Positions 24,831 to 37,424 of a stretch of 64,000 nt of DNA are shown piece after piece. Source of the stretch: Pinus tabuliformis (lineage: Eukaryota > Streptophyta > Pinopsida > Pinales > Pinaceae); contig CM062812.1 in the NCBI GenBank assembly GCA_031772625.1, positions 735,045,714 to 735,109,713 on the forward strand, in the 5' to 3' direction. The notes below the pieces were generated by a model. The model made no database searches. It had not been told where the DNA came from and saw only the letters and a program-made list of their open reading frames with translations. The stretch's first letter is position 1. Each line of letters starts with the position of its first letter. The position numbers and the translations under genes are program-made.

Positions 24831-25274
24831 TCAACAGTAAGATGATGCATTGACTACTCCTAGCTTCTGTCTGAGGTATTCAAATGTTTCCCTGGACAAT
24901 GGTTTGGTGAGTATATCAACAACTTGTTCCTTGGAGGGAACATACTCTAATTTGACCTTTTGTTCAAGCACTTGTTCCCGGATAAAATGATATTTGATAG
25001 GTATGTGCTTGGTCTTTGAATTCATGAAGGGATTCTTTGAAACGCTGATTGCACTTGTATTATCACAAAAAATGGAGATAGGTGGAGTAAAAGTGATTTG
25101 TATGTCTTGCAATGTTTGCATCATCCAAAGGAGTTGTGTGCAGCAAGATGCAACAGCTACATATTCTGCTTCAGCTGTAGATAATGCAATTGAACTTTGT
25201 TTCTTGTCGAACCAAGATACTAATCTAGGACCCATGAAGAATGCACCACCACTAGTTCTTTTTCTGTCATCCAT
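24831..25274 (-). mobile_element. Copia RNase H region
   Basis: A minus-strand frame with the RNase H signature STAEAEYVAVASCCTQLLWM, then ISIFCDNTSAISVSKNP and KHIPIKYHFIRE, all diagnostic of the Copia RNase H domain at the end of pol. Part of a broken element. Confidence 0.95.
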
Positions 25275-25457
25275 GATTCCTGCCCAATCTGCATCTGTAA
25301 GTGCATGAAGTGTGAGATGTATACTTCTAGGATACCATAAGCCATAGTTTTTAGTTCCTTGAAGATACTTGAAAATTCTCTTAACTGCCTAAAGATGAGT
25401 TTCCTTTGGATTTGCCTGAAACCTTCCAACTATTCCCACTGCATGCATAATGTCTGG

Positions 25458-26318
25458 TTAGGTACCTGTTAGATAGATCAGACTACCAATCATGGATCTA
25501 TAGGTTGGTTGATGCACTGTTGTTGATTCATCATTTGCGGTGAGGCTGCATCCAGTTACCATAGGGGTACATACTAGTTTTGAATCCTCCATCCCATATT
25601 TCTTCAAGATCTGCTTGAGATACTTGGTTTGTGATAGAAAAATACCATCTTTGTTTTGTTGGACTTCTAAACCAAGAAAACATGTGATCTCACCAAGCAG
25701 GGACATTTCAAATTCTTTTTGCATCACCAAGGCAAAGTTTTGACTCATGTCTTCTTCATTGCTACCAAAGATGATATCATCAACATATACAACAAGTATT
25801 AGCAACTTATTGTTGTCAGTTTTTATATATAGATTGCTGTCTGTTGATCCTTTTGTAAAACCTTGTTGATGAAGATACTTATCCAAACGATAATACCAAG
25901 CCCTTGGAGCCTATTTAAGGCCATAGAGAGCCTTTTTGAGTCTACATACAAGCTTTGGATCATTTCCAAGGATAAACCCATCTAGTTGCTCAATATACAC
26001 TTCTTCATCCAAGTCTCCATTTAGAAAAGCAAACTTCATGTCCATTTGAAATACTTTGAACTTCTGAAGGCTAGGAAGAGCAAGGAACATTCTTATGGCC
26101 TCAAGTCTAGCAACTGGTGCAAAAGTTTCTTCAAAGTCTATGCCTTCTTGTTGAGCATACCCTTTACAAACAAGTCTTTCCTTGTTTCTAGTAACATCTC
26201 CATTTTCATTCAGTTTGTTTTTGAATATCCATTTTTTGCCTATTACATTTTTATCGTTTGGTCTAGGAACCAACTCCCAAGTGTTATTCCTTTCAATCTG
26301 CTCCAGTTCTTCATTCAT
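25458..26318 (-). mobile_element. Copia reverse transcriptase region
   Basis: Minus-strand frames show the RT landmarks: NTWELVPRP and [12 protein letters not shown] near the start, [31 protein letters not shown], then the catalytic YVDDIIFGS and the later FLGLEVQQNKDGIFLSQTKY. It is a fossil part of the Copia element. Confidence 0.95.
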
Positions 26319-26733
26319 GGCCTTGACCTAGCATTCATCCTTGCATGCTTCACTTAAATTTTGTGGTTCAGTGGAGGAGAGCAATGCTAGGTAGCTTGAA
26401 GCTTCTGAAATAGTTCTTCTTGTTTGTATGCCTGCCTCTTTCTGCCCCAAAATTTGAGTTTCTGGATGATTCTTCTTAACGTACCTAGATGGAGTCTTTT
26501 CTTCTATCCTTATCTATTCTTTTGGTGCCTCATGGGTTTCGTCTTCATCATGAGTCTGATTTGTTGTTGTAGGATAGTCCTCATCATATTCGAAATCTTT
26601 AGATTTTACTTGCCTTGGAATGTTTCCTTCTTCATCAACCGTTACATCAATACTTTCAACAATATTTCAAGACTTTTATTGTAATACTTATATTCTTTGC
26701 TATAGGGAGAGTAACCTTGAAGAATGCCTTCAT

Positions 26734-27480
26734 CTACTCTAGGTTCAAACTTACCAAGGTTTTCATCAGTCTTTTGATGTAACATTTGCTTCCAAAAATT
26801 TTGAAGTGTTCTACTGTGGGAATCTTACCATACCAATGTTCATGAGGAGTTGAAGTGTTGTTCACCAAGACATTTGTCTTGTTGAGAATAGTGACGGTAG
26901 CAAATGCAGCTTCACCCCAGAAGGTTGCAGGAGTCCCAGACTCATCAAGCATTGCTCGAGCCATTTGTTGAACTGTTATGTTCATCCTTTCTACTACTCC
27001 GTTTTGCTGAGGAGTCCTAGCAATAGAGAATTCCCTTCTTATTCCATGTTCTTCACAAAAATAAAAAAATTAATTAGAGGTAAATTCCCCACCTCTATCA
27101 GACCTGAGGCATTTGATTCTGCGATCTGATTCATTTTCAACCAAGGCTTTGAATGCTTTGAATTTTTCGAAAGCCTTGTCTTTATGCTTCATAAGTCCTA
27201 TCCAACACATCCTGGAAAATTCGTCAATTAACAGTATAAAGTATTCTTCTCCTCGAGGTGATCTTTTCCTAGATGAACCACATACATCAGTATGGACAAG
27301 TTCAAGTGGCCTACTAGCTAATCCTTCCTTCTCAGGGAAATTAGTTCTGGTTTGCTTCCCAAACTGACATGATTTGCATATTGTGTTGTCTAGAATTCTG
27401 ATGTCAGGGAGATCATGAACCGCCTGATATTTACATCATTTCCTTATATGAGAGAAGCTTAGATGCCCCAATCTTCTGTG
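26734..27480 (-). mobile_element. Copia integrase region
   Basis: Within this stretch the minus strand reads an integrase core and its C-terminal side, including QQMARAMLDESGTPATFWGE and HFKIFGSKCY. Between about 27000 and 27480 come the SDRGGEF-type catalytic block and the zinc-binding pre-integrase segment. It is degraded. Confidence 0.9.
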
Positions 27481-27519
27481 CCATAGCCAGTGTTCATCAT
27501 TCTTGCTAAGATAGCATTG

Positions 27520-27936
27520 CTATTGTCCTCCCTTGAGTATGTACAAATTATTTGGAGTTCTTATGCCTTTAATCATGGTTTCTCCTGTATCAATCTCATG
27601 AACAATACATCCGTTTGATCGAAATATTACCTCATTTCCTTGATCACACATCTGACTGACACTTAATAGATTATGCTTTAACCCATCAACATACATAACA
27701 TTCCCAGCTTTGACCTTTTCTTTCAAAAGAACAGAACCTTTACCTTTTATGAATGCAAGGGTGTCATTTCCAAATGAGACCTTCTTTTCCTTTTCTAAGG
27801 CACTATATGATTGAAGTTTTTCTTTATCACCTGTCATATGTTTCGAGCATCCACTATCAATGGACCACTGATTTTCCTGCCCTTCTACATATAAAGTATG
27901 CCACATCTTTCTGGTTGTGCTTCTTTCTTCCTCCAT
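27520..27936 (-). mobile_element. Copia protease region
   Basis: A minus-strand frame with the retropepsin-like active-site motif WSIDSGCSKHMTGD near residues 25-38, followed by VSFGND and LLSVSQMCDQGNEVIF, the standard arrangement upstream of the Copia integrase. Confidence 0.95.
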
Positions 27937-29723
27937 GTTTTGAGGCTCAATGAAGCTTGCTCCTTCTCAGTCGTTTGTCGAAACCTACTCCTGCATTTAT
28001 AATCTTCATGACCAAAGTTGTTACAGATAGAACATTCTATTTCAATTTCAAGAGTAGAAAAGTGATTGTAGGTTCCTTTCATGATTCCAGTCACACTCCT
28101 TTGATTTTGTGCTTCTTTGGTCATGATGGTCTTATAGGCAACACATTGAGCTGCTTTATGTCAAAAGTTATGACAAGAGAAACATTGGCCATTGAAGAAA
28201 TTCCTGCGATCATCAAACCTTCCATTGTAATAGCCATTCATTCTTGAGGTAAATTGAGAATTATTTACTTGTGGTTGGTTGTAGCTTCTGTTCATTCTTG
28301 AAGTAGATTGCCCTTGATTTACTTGGTGATTTCTGTTCATTCTTGAAGTAAACTGTCCCTGATTTACCTGGTGATCTTCATTGTGCCTTTGTTGTCGATT
28401 GTCAACCTGTTCACTTCTCCTTACAGCTTCAAGATAACTTTTGGAGGTAGATGGCTCCTATGCTTCAGATGTTTCTTCAGTATACCAAAGACCTGTCTTG
28501 ATTAGAGGAGAACGTTGCACTTTGATAATCTCATCTAAAGTTTTAGATCCTTTAGCAAATCTAAGATTAAGAGCTTTTGTTTTCTCAATGTCCTTTCTAA
28601 GTCCCACAATTTCACATTCTAACTTTTCATTGTGTTTCTCCATTTGAGCAAGCTGGAATGTCAGAGTATCTATAATCATATTCTTTTCTTCTAAGCAAAT
28701 TTTGAGTTTAGAAATTTCTTCATAAATACCTTCTTCATCTATAGCATCCAAGAAATCATCATCTTCAATAGCCATCAAAAATCTATAATCATTATCTTGT
28801 TCATCTTCATCACTATTTGAAAATCCATCACTGTCTTCATGTGTGTAATAGCTCTTCTTACTTACATTCTGTTTTATGTTCCATCTAATTGATTCCTTAC
28901 CTTTGTCAAGCTTATCTTTATCAGGACACTTGGAAGCATAGTGACCGACTCTTCCACAAGCAAAACATCTAAGAGGTAGCTTACCTCTGAATCTTCCAGA
29001 ACCCCGTTGAAGGTTCTTGAAAAAATTTGATTCTTCCTTTTCTTTCGACGTATGTCCTGAGTCATTGTAGTATCCTTTTCCTGAGGCTTTGAATGTGGCT
29101 TCTCTCTTGTCTGATGGTCCCCCTTTTCTCATTTCGTAAGTGGTTAGGATTCCGTGTAGCTGTGACATGGTAAGGCTCTATAGATTCTGTTTTTCTTCTA
29201 TGACAGAAACGTTTGATTCAAACTTAGAAGACAAAGATCTTAGAACATTTTCAACCAAAACAACTTCTTTTATTTCTTCACCCAAATTTTTCATACAATT
29301 AACAATCTCATCTATACAAAGGAAATAGTTAGCCACACTTTCATCATTGTACATTCTGAGATTTTCATATTGAATTATGAGAGTTTTTAGTTTTTCTCGT
29401 TTTACCTGATCATCTTCTTCATAGCTTAGAACGATCTTGTCCCATATTTCTTTTGTGGTTTTGAGCTGCATAACCTTGACGAATTCTGATTGAGATAGAC
29501 TCCCTAATAGAGTATTGATAGCCATTGCATTTGTTTCATACTGCTTCTTACCAGCCGTATCTGTAGGAGTTGCTGATGGAAATGTGTATCCTATTTCCAC
29601 AATATCCCAGACTTCTGTACTAAGAGATTGAAGATATGTTGTGATTCTTACCTTCCAATAGACAAAGTTGCTCCCATCAAAAATAGGTGGCCTGATCGAT
29701 GCTTCTTTCTCGTAATTTCTCAT
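27885..29723 (-). mobile_element. Copia gag region with several zinc knuckles
   Basis: The gag start lies at 29723 on the minus strand (MRNYEKEASIRPPIFDGSNF), with the UBN2-type gag core KTTKEIWDKIVLSYEEDDQ. A CCHC knuckle CFACGRVGHYASKC lies in the 28458-29168 frame, and a further knuckle CSICNNFGHEDYKC is in 27885-28124. Between them is a short tandem repeat of an RMNR-type basic peptide (about 28230-28380). It is a broken fossil. Confidence 0.9.
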
Positions 29724-29769
29724 GATGATAGATCTTCCTTCAAGCGATCAAGCTTCTTCTGAAGGACTT

Positions 29770-29782
29770 GCTCTAATCCCAA
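29770..29782 (-). other. Copia primer-binding site
   Basis: On the minus strand TTGGGATTAGAGC follows the end of the 5' LTR almost directly. It matches the plant initiator tRNA-Met primer site (TGGTATCAGAGC) at about 10 of 12 positions. Confidence 0.75.
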
Positions 29783-29783
29783 T

Positions 29784-31221
29784 TGTTGGAAATAATACTG
29801 AGAGGGGGGGGTGGGGGGTGAATCAGTATTATAACTTTTTCATTTCCAAATTCAGTTTCATATACGCTACTTCAGTTAAGGAAAACTGCATGTATACGCA
29901 ACTGTATGAAATGCAACAAGCGTATATCTAGTTAACTTATAATTCAATTAGTTGCTTCTTAATGAGTGCATCAGAACATTATTAACCATATGAACAGTAA
30001 ACAGGAGCAGTAAAGCAGAACAAATCACAACACACATGAACACCAGGATGTAAGGTGGAAACCCAATGTGGGTGAAAACCACCTGCTGCAATTCGTCTCT
30101 ATCTTCTTTTAATTAGAAATTTCATTTTACAATGATTTTGTACTGGTGCAGTCTTATACCAGTACGCAAGCTGCTACCTGCAAAAGGCTACAACCTTCTC
30201 TTTTCTTCCAGGGACCACGTTTCATAAATTTTCAGACTAGATCCATGAATAACATCAATCACACATCAAGTATATCTACATCAACCAATATCTTTTGCAC
30301 CAAACAAACTGAATCAAATAATCACTTCTCTGAATGCTATACCCAGAAAGCAGTAACAGTAACCAAACACCAATTCTGAACCCAAAACCCTGCAGCAATA
30401 AACAGAAGTAGCTAAAACATATTTCAAGAGACGTATGCTACTTCAATGTGTACAACCTGTGTGCATACACTTCTGAATTAAGGCCAACCAGCGTATATGC
30501 TATTTTTACTTTCTGAACCAGCGTGTATACGCGCCTATGATGTGCCGAACCTGCATACAGATCTATAAAAGATAGTTCCCTCTTTCGAATATTTAGACAT
30601 CAATTATACCCACATTATCAGTTTTATAGATCAAGTCATGCGCCAAATATAACAGATCAAAACACACAAAGTTACTACTATTCAAATCTTGAGTTTTGAC
30701 CCATCAATAGAACTTATCCATCTTCTTGCACTCAGGTTCCTCCTTGATTCAAATTTAGCTATGCACCATTAACCAATCACCAGTATTCCAGATCTTGCTC
30801 TTCATAAGATATTCAATGCTTCAGTCAATTCCTTTTCCAAAAGAACTCCTCCTTTTTATAGTCTTAGGCCTTACTCAAACCATGGTCGAAAACCATAGAG
30901 AACCAATGCTAGGCACCCAAAACCTGGGTTCAATACTTCGGACGCAATACCAAGGTCCAAAAACCATAGGTCCAAATACCATGCTCCTAAAAATAAGCTT
31001 TCTCACATTTATGTACTTTTCCGTGCATGAAAGTGCGTGCATATGCATACACGACTTTTGATCAGCAATCCTGCGTGTATACACAACTTCGTCAATGTAA
31101 ACCTGCGTATACCTCTTTTTCTTTCATACTGAGAGCCTGAACAGTGATTTTCCAACTGAGTGAGTTGCCATCAAGGACAACACCTATGGCATAGTACCAA
31201 ACCTATGTCATAATGCCAACA
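29784..31221 (-). repeat. Copia 5' LTR (right copy)
   Basis: About 1438 bp with the same termini as the left LTR. It carries two G-runs near its plus-strand start (29800-29818) and a ~12 bp and other small indels relative to the left copy. As the 5' LTR of a minus-strand element it would hold the promoter. Confidence 0.95.
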
Positions 31222-31226
31222 CTACA

Positions 31227-34200
31227 GTAATCCTACACTGAAAACCTAGGACGATCCAAATTCATAACTGAGGTACTTTTATACAATTTTATTTGAAAAG
31301 TAAAGCAATCTTCCATGGATCACTTATTCAAATCATTAACATCTAAACCATACTCAATTAATAAATTTATAACATAGACATAATTGATCTTGTGGAGATT
31401 AGTGGCATAAGTTGGTCAAACCTTGTACTTTGCCTTTGGGCAGTGACTCACGTTACTCTCGAGAGTCAAGGGCCCATAAGTTGGCCTCATGATCCAATAT
31501 CAAATGCCCAAACTTCTCATAGAGTTTTTCCACATTAAATTTTCCACTATCACACACTTGTGACAATGTACAAATATATGTATGTTCAGGTAATGGTAAA
31601 GCACAGAAGCAAGTAAGTAGTTCAGACAATTCTCTGAATATACCTTGCTATATATGGTAAGTAAAACTTTTTGATTGCAATACACATTCTAATATTTGAA
31701 CACGTTGAGGGAGATTTTAACACACAAATGGATGAAATTTGTTTGCACCTTAGTGAATAAGTAGGAAAGCACTTTGTTATATATTTTCTAGTGTATAAAT
31801 GAATGTTATAAATAATAATGAGGAACTTGTCATGGAGGAATTTATTAGAATTGGAATAATCTCAAATCCGTAGGAAATTGGTTGGTGGGGAGTCACATGG
31901 CAAAAATATAATTTTTTAATTTTATTAAAAGTAATGGACCATTTTGCTAAATAAAAATTGTTTATATATAAATGAATTGTATAAATAATAATGAGGAACT
32001 TATCATGACATAACTTACTAGAATTGAAATAATTTCAAATCCCCATGAAATTGGTGGGAAGGGAGCCACCTGGCATGAATCTAAATTTTTAAATTTATTA
32101 AAAGTCAATGCAACCCAACAAACTCTATATTGCACTATAGTCGTTGATAAGCATTACATCTACACATTAGCTCAAAATATTCCCTTGAGAATCAATCTAC
32201 GCCGTAAATAAAAATAAATAAATAAAATTCAACAAACCTCCTTTCATCTAAGTTCATATATATACACCTATCGACAAACGAAAAGAAAAAAAATCATGGT
32301 TAAAACATTTTTAAGCATTTCAAGTAATGTTATTATTTTATATTTAGGCTATGTTTTTATGTCAATTTTATCTTTGAGATACAGACATTTCTTTTTTCAA
32401 ATTTTGCATTTTAACAAAATTTAAACACAAGAAGAAATTATATCACTCTAAATGCTTCTTATATTTGTGATTAAAATAGATCAATACTGATCTTTAAAGA
32501 AAAAGCTAGTAAGATTAGCTTGGAATTTGAATATTTATTATTAAACGATTGCTAATTATTTTTAGAGCACAAATTCATTCATGCTACCAAATTCTATGTC
32601 AATCCTACACTAAAAACCTAGGACAATTTAGATTCTTAATTGAGCTACCCATATAAATTTTTATCTGAAAACTAAAGCAATTTTCCATAGAGCACTCCTT
32701 TAAATTATTAACATCTAAACCACACTGAGTTACTAAAGAGATTAGTGGCATACGTTGGTCAAACCTTGTACTCATCAATTGTGATGCCACATATATTACT
32801 CTCGAGAGTCGAGGGCCCGTAAGTCAGCCTTGTGATCCAATATAAAAGGCCCAAACTTCCCAAACTTATCATAGAGGTTTCCACCTTAAATTATCCACTA
32901 TGCAGATATATGTATGTTCATATACTCATAATGTAGGCAAGGAATTAAGTTGTTGCGAGATTATATGAAAATACTTTGTTATGTGCAGTATGGAAAACAT
33001 TGTTATTAATTGAAGAAGACAAGGAATTAAGTTGTTGCGACCATTATAGGAAAATACTTTGTTATATACAGTATAGAAAACATTTTTATTAATTGAAAAA
33101 GGCCTAGCATTCACAAATTGTAGCCCACATTCTCCAGCGTGAGAGTATGCAACCTGATCTTGGAACACGTTGAGGGAGACGTTAACAGGAGAATGGAAGG
33201 AATTTATTTTCACCCTAGTGAGGACATAGGAAAATACGTTGTTATATCTTTTCTTATATATAAATGAATGCTATAAATAACAATGTCAAACTTATCATTG
33301 AAAACTTATTAGAATTCGAATAATATCAAATCCCTAGGAAATTCCTGGGTGGGGAGCTTACCAAAAGTAATGCACCATTTTGCTAAATAAAATTTCCTTA
33401 TATGTTATAAATAATAATGAGGAACTTATCATGGAGCAACTTATTAGAAATAAAATAATCTGAAAACCCTACGAACTTGTTGTTCAGTGAGCCACATAAG
33501 ATGAATCTAATTTTTTTAATTTATTAAAAGTCAATGAAACCTAACAAACTCTATAATACACTACAATCATTTATTAAAAGTCAATGCAACCTAACCAACT
33601 GTGTAATACACTACGTTAGTTGATAAACATTAAGACTAAGAATATGCTGAGCATATTCCCTTGAGAATTAATCTAGGCCATCAATTAAAAGAAAATGTCA
33701 AGAAACCTCCTTCCATCTGAAGTTCATATATATAAGCGATGAAATATTTCAATGTCAACTAATATGTACAATGAAAAGAAATAAATTTTCGTGGTTAAAA
33801 TATTTTTAGCATTTAGCTTATATTTTTCTGTCAATTTTATCTTTAACATGCAAACATTTGTTTTCAAATTTTGCATTTAAAAAAAATTACATAAGAAGAA
33901 ATTATATCACTCTAAACACTTCTTATAATTGTCATTAAACTTCAAAGAAAAAATTAATAAGATTTGAAAATTTGTTACTGAATGGTTGCTAATTAATTTT
34001 AGACGACAAATTCATTCATGCTACTTTACCCAATTCTACACTAACCCAAATTATTGAATGATGGCTAAATAATTTTAGAGAACAAATTCGTTTATGCTAC
34101 TTTACCTAATTCTATACTAATCTTACTCTCAAAACCTAAGACAACCCAAATTCATAATTAAGCTACATTTATAAATTTCTATTCGAGAAGTAAAACAATC

Positions 34201-34385
34201 CTCCATGAAGCACTCCAAATCAATAACATCTAAACCACACTCAGTTACTCAATTTATAACGGTCACATAATTGATATCGTGAAGTTTCGTGATATGAATG
34301 AGTCAAACCTTATACCCCTGATTTGTGCCACGACAAATATTCCTCTCAAGAGTAAAAAATGCTTAAGTCCAGATTAAATTCATAG
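31227..34385. repeat. Tandem array, right block (rest of unit 11, units 12-13)
   Basis: The type-D unit broken by the Copia element resumes at 31227 ('GTAATCCTACACTGAAAACC'). Further units start near 32102 and 33577. The last one decays near 34385, after 'TTCCTCTCAAGAGT', and marks the array's end. Minus-strand ORFs at 31500-31685, 32605-32790 and 32926-33213 are short remnants of the array frame. Confidence 0.85.
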
Positions 34386-35530
34386 TCCACGTTAAAGAAT
34401 AATTGCGATAAGCACATATTTTCTTTTACATTATTTATTTATCTCAAATGAACTCTTCATTTATTTTTAGAGTAAATTTATCAAACAACTATACATATGG
34501 AAAAGTTGATATAAAATTAGAAAATGATTTTTATTGCCATTTCAAAAACTATAAACACATATTTTAATTTATATTCTTATTTTAACATAAATCTAATTAA
34601 TTAAATAATTTTATTTTTATTAATTTAATTAAGAGCTTTGTCTTAAATAATTTAATAAATTTTATTTCTGAACGAGTTGGTTTTAGTGAGATTTTTTGGA
34701 AGTTTTTTCGGTCTAATTATTTATTGAAATCACAAGTTTGATTGGTACCCCATACACAATTGAAGTGCCCTAAGAGTTTTTAAGGGTGCTTAATCTATAT
34801 ATGCAATAAAAAAAACACAAATCAAGATTTCACCTCAAATTATTTATTGAAATCAAGTTTGATGGCTAACCCGTGCACAATTAAAGTGCCCTAAAGCTTT
34901 TGCAGGGTGCTTAATCTATATATACAGTCAAAGAACACAAATAATGCAAATCAAGATTTCACCTCAAATTTTTCCTTCAAATTATGGCACCGAAAAGTCC
35001 AAAATATGCACTAAATACAAGTCCATTTCTGAATAATTAGATTTTTACTAACTAAAATCCTAAAAATAATAAAATAAATTATAAAACCTAAAATTAAATT
35101 AATATGGTTAGAATACTTAATAAATAATCTAAAATGAAATAACTGTTGTAAACAAATAATTTTATAAATAACAAGTTATTGATAATATTTAATTATTAAT
35201 ATTAGTTTATTTATTTATTTATAATAGTTATAACAATTGAATTATAATTATTATTAATGAAAAATATAAATTGGATTTTTCTATATTATTGAATATCGTA
35301 TATTTTATGAGATGATTGTAAACAATTAAACAACATTTGAATAGATTAATTATGTCGTAAGGTGTTCCCCTCTGAAATCAACTTTCCTCTTAGCTTACGT
35401 GTACATTCGTGGGCCCTTGATTTAGGTGTTAGACGATTAAAATAGTTTTAGCCATCGGATTGATTCGACAGGTATGATATTAGGTTAGTTAGAAATTTAA
35501 TAAAATTATAAGAAAGTTAGGTTCTGGAAT
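34386..35530. other. AT-rich DNA with one ~120 bp direct duplication
   Basis: Two adjacent copies (about 34718-34838 and 34843-34970) share 'TTATTTATTGAAATCA', 'CACAATTGAAGTGCCCTAA', 'GGGTGCTTAATCTATATAT' and 'CAAGATTTCACCTCAAAT'. The rest is AT-rich with no coding signal until about 35510. Confidence 0.75.
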
Positions 35531-35960
35531 GTGAAGACTCCTTCGGCACCTCGTTTGGACCCCTGCTACTGGTCACGGTCATGGCGGATTGTGGGATGTA
35601 GAAACATAGTATACACCGTGACAACCCGCTTTCAAAACAATAGGGCACCGACTGGATATGTTTCCTACAGTGCGAACCGCCGCCCTTGTGCAGTAGAAAC
35701 TACAGCCTCTTTGATCTAGACTATGCTCGTACAGGTGGAGCATGACATGGAGCACATCATACAGTCAAATGGCAAGATGGTCAAGCAACCTGGACATATA
35801 TCTTACCCCACATGCCCAGGTGCCAAAGTTCTATTTAGCTCCTTTGTCGTTTGAAGAATTTGCTGGTGAGGGTTTTAACATTGGTCTTCCGGGGAACAAG
35901 GTAAACCTCCTCACATTCTGCAGTCCACCTTTTCTCTGTATGTATATATGTATATGCTGA
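35531..35960 (+). other. Coding-like stretch, unrecognised
   Basis: Base composition changes sharply to GC-richer DNA at about 35510. A 62-codon frame (35531-35719) and a 72-codon frame (35742-35960) are open in different phases. A third phase across 35720-35850 also reads sensibly (EHDMEHIIQSNGKMVKQPGH). The second frame ends at a possible splice donor (AACAAG|GTAAAC near 35900). This could be one or two exons of a decayed gene upstream of the kinase-fragment array. I cannot name the family or decide the frame. Confidence 0.3.
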
Positions 35961-36176
35961 TGGTGTTCTTGTCAGCTAAAAGGTGAACCAAATATATCAT
36001 ACATTTGCTCCCGTTATTATAGTTTGGATTCTCTAGTGCCATGGATAAAGAGCAGAACAACAATGATTTCTCTTTATGTATATATGTATATGATGATGCT
36101 CTTCTTATCAGGTAAAAGGTGATGAAAATATTTCATACATTTTCTCTTGTTATTATAATTTGGACTCTCTAGTGCG

Positions 36177-36338
36177 ATGGATAAAGAGCAGAACAATGGT
36201 GAAAAAGTAGTTGTTGTAATGCCCTACAATTATAGCAAAAAAAGTGAGAAGAAAATGTTGGTCGTGGATTATACCAGTTTTCCCCAGTCTACCCTGGGAT
36301 TTAAGGGCTCTCTGTTTCATTTCCGCCCTAAGAGTTAA
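36177..36338 (+). CDS. Small ORF, unrecognised (53 codons)
   Basis: It opens MDKEQNNGEKVVVVMPYNYS and ends FHFRPKS. It is Lys/Val-rich with no clear membrane segment. A near copy of its first codons (TTCTCTAGTGCCATGGATAAAG) occurs at about 36030, so this region is itself duplicated. It may be the start of an exon or a chance ORF; no family is recognised. Confidence 0.25.
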   Translation: MDKEQNNGEKVVVVMPYNYSKKSEKKMLVVDYTSFPQSTLGFKGSLFHFRPKS

Positions 36339-37424
36339 GTGATCTCTCTTATGCTATGTTCCTTTCCCTCTCTCACGTGATCTTCTTTTCTCTTTCGATC
36401 TTGAATTACTCGGTAGCATGCAGTACATATATGGAATGTCCTCCCAATTTCATTTTAAAGGGCAGGGGTTGCATTAAATGATTTGTGAACTAGCTAGTAT
36501 TCAAATCTCCCTTTGTATCTTTACATGGAGTACTAGAGTTTTTGTATCTCTAAAATAGTGATTTCTCTGTATATATATATGTATATGTTGATGCTCTTCT
36601 TATCAGGTAAAAGGTGAACCAAAGCATGAGAGCTGGAAATTTTAGAGCACAAGAGTTAAAATAATTAGTGCTTGAGCATAATGAAAAAACAAAACCGCCA
36701 ACACATGTCTAGCTAACACGGTTCGAACAAATACCATAGCTGCTTTCTTAAACGACATTCATTGCATGCATTCTGATGTACTGAGTCCTAAAAGGATGCT
36801 GGTCTTTTTAAGAGAGATTATAACTGAAAGGAGCTAATACTTGGAGAGCTGACTAGCCTTGGATATATGTTTCCATAGGTGCTGTAGTGTGTTTTTCCAT
36901 TTTCGATGTCAATTATTAGCTATCCTGCTACCATTTCGACCAGTGCCCTTAGCTGGGCAGTTAGCTTCAATATTTTTCTCCCAGTAGATGTGGGAGGATC
37001 ATATATGCTCAAATCTAGATGATTTCAAAAACTATGAAATATGAAACTCAGAAGACAAACCTTGAAATACAACATCAAGAAAGCCAAAAATTTGAACATC
37101 AAGACTGAAATTTAAGAGTAAGATTTCTCATCTTCAATTGCTAATTTTGGTTATCACTTTTATGCAAAAAATCACTAGACAAAATGTTATAATGTTTTGC
37201 CCTCTCTATTGGTCACAAGAGGCAAATGAGTTCATAATTCTGAAAGTGACAAAATAAGAAGTGTATAGGGAAAAAATTTGTTGCAGACATTTTTGCACCT
37301 TCCCTGGGTGCATTACCGAGGACGATAAGTTTGACCACATTGTACTTTATAAGTGACACTTGAATTATCCCATTCATGACATTTGGTACACAGACATTTT
37401 TTGTGGATGTTAGTATCATTGCAG

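Larger units (their letters stand above)
22645..31226 (-). mobile_element. Ty1/Copia LTR retrotransposon, full-length but broken, nested in the array
   Basis: The element spans 22650-31221 on the minus strand and is flanked by the 5-bp duplication CTACA (22645-22649 and 31222-31226). Removing it restores the array word 'TTACCTAATTCTACAGTAAT'. Its ends are TGTTGG...CCAACA. The internal order along the minus strand is gag, protease, integrase, reverse transcriptase, RNase H, which defines Copia. The gag type, with several zinc knuckles, suggests the Tork/SIRE-like side of the family (recalled, not computed). The coding region is broken in roughly half a dozen or more places, so it is a fossil. 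LTRs differ by roughly 5-7% by eye plus indels, so it is older than the element at 55481. Confidence 0.95.
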
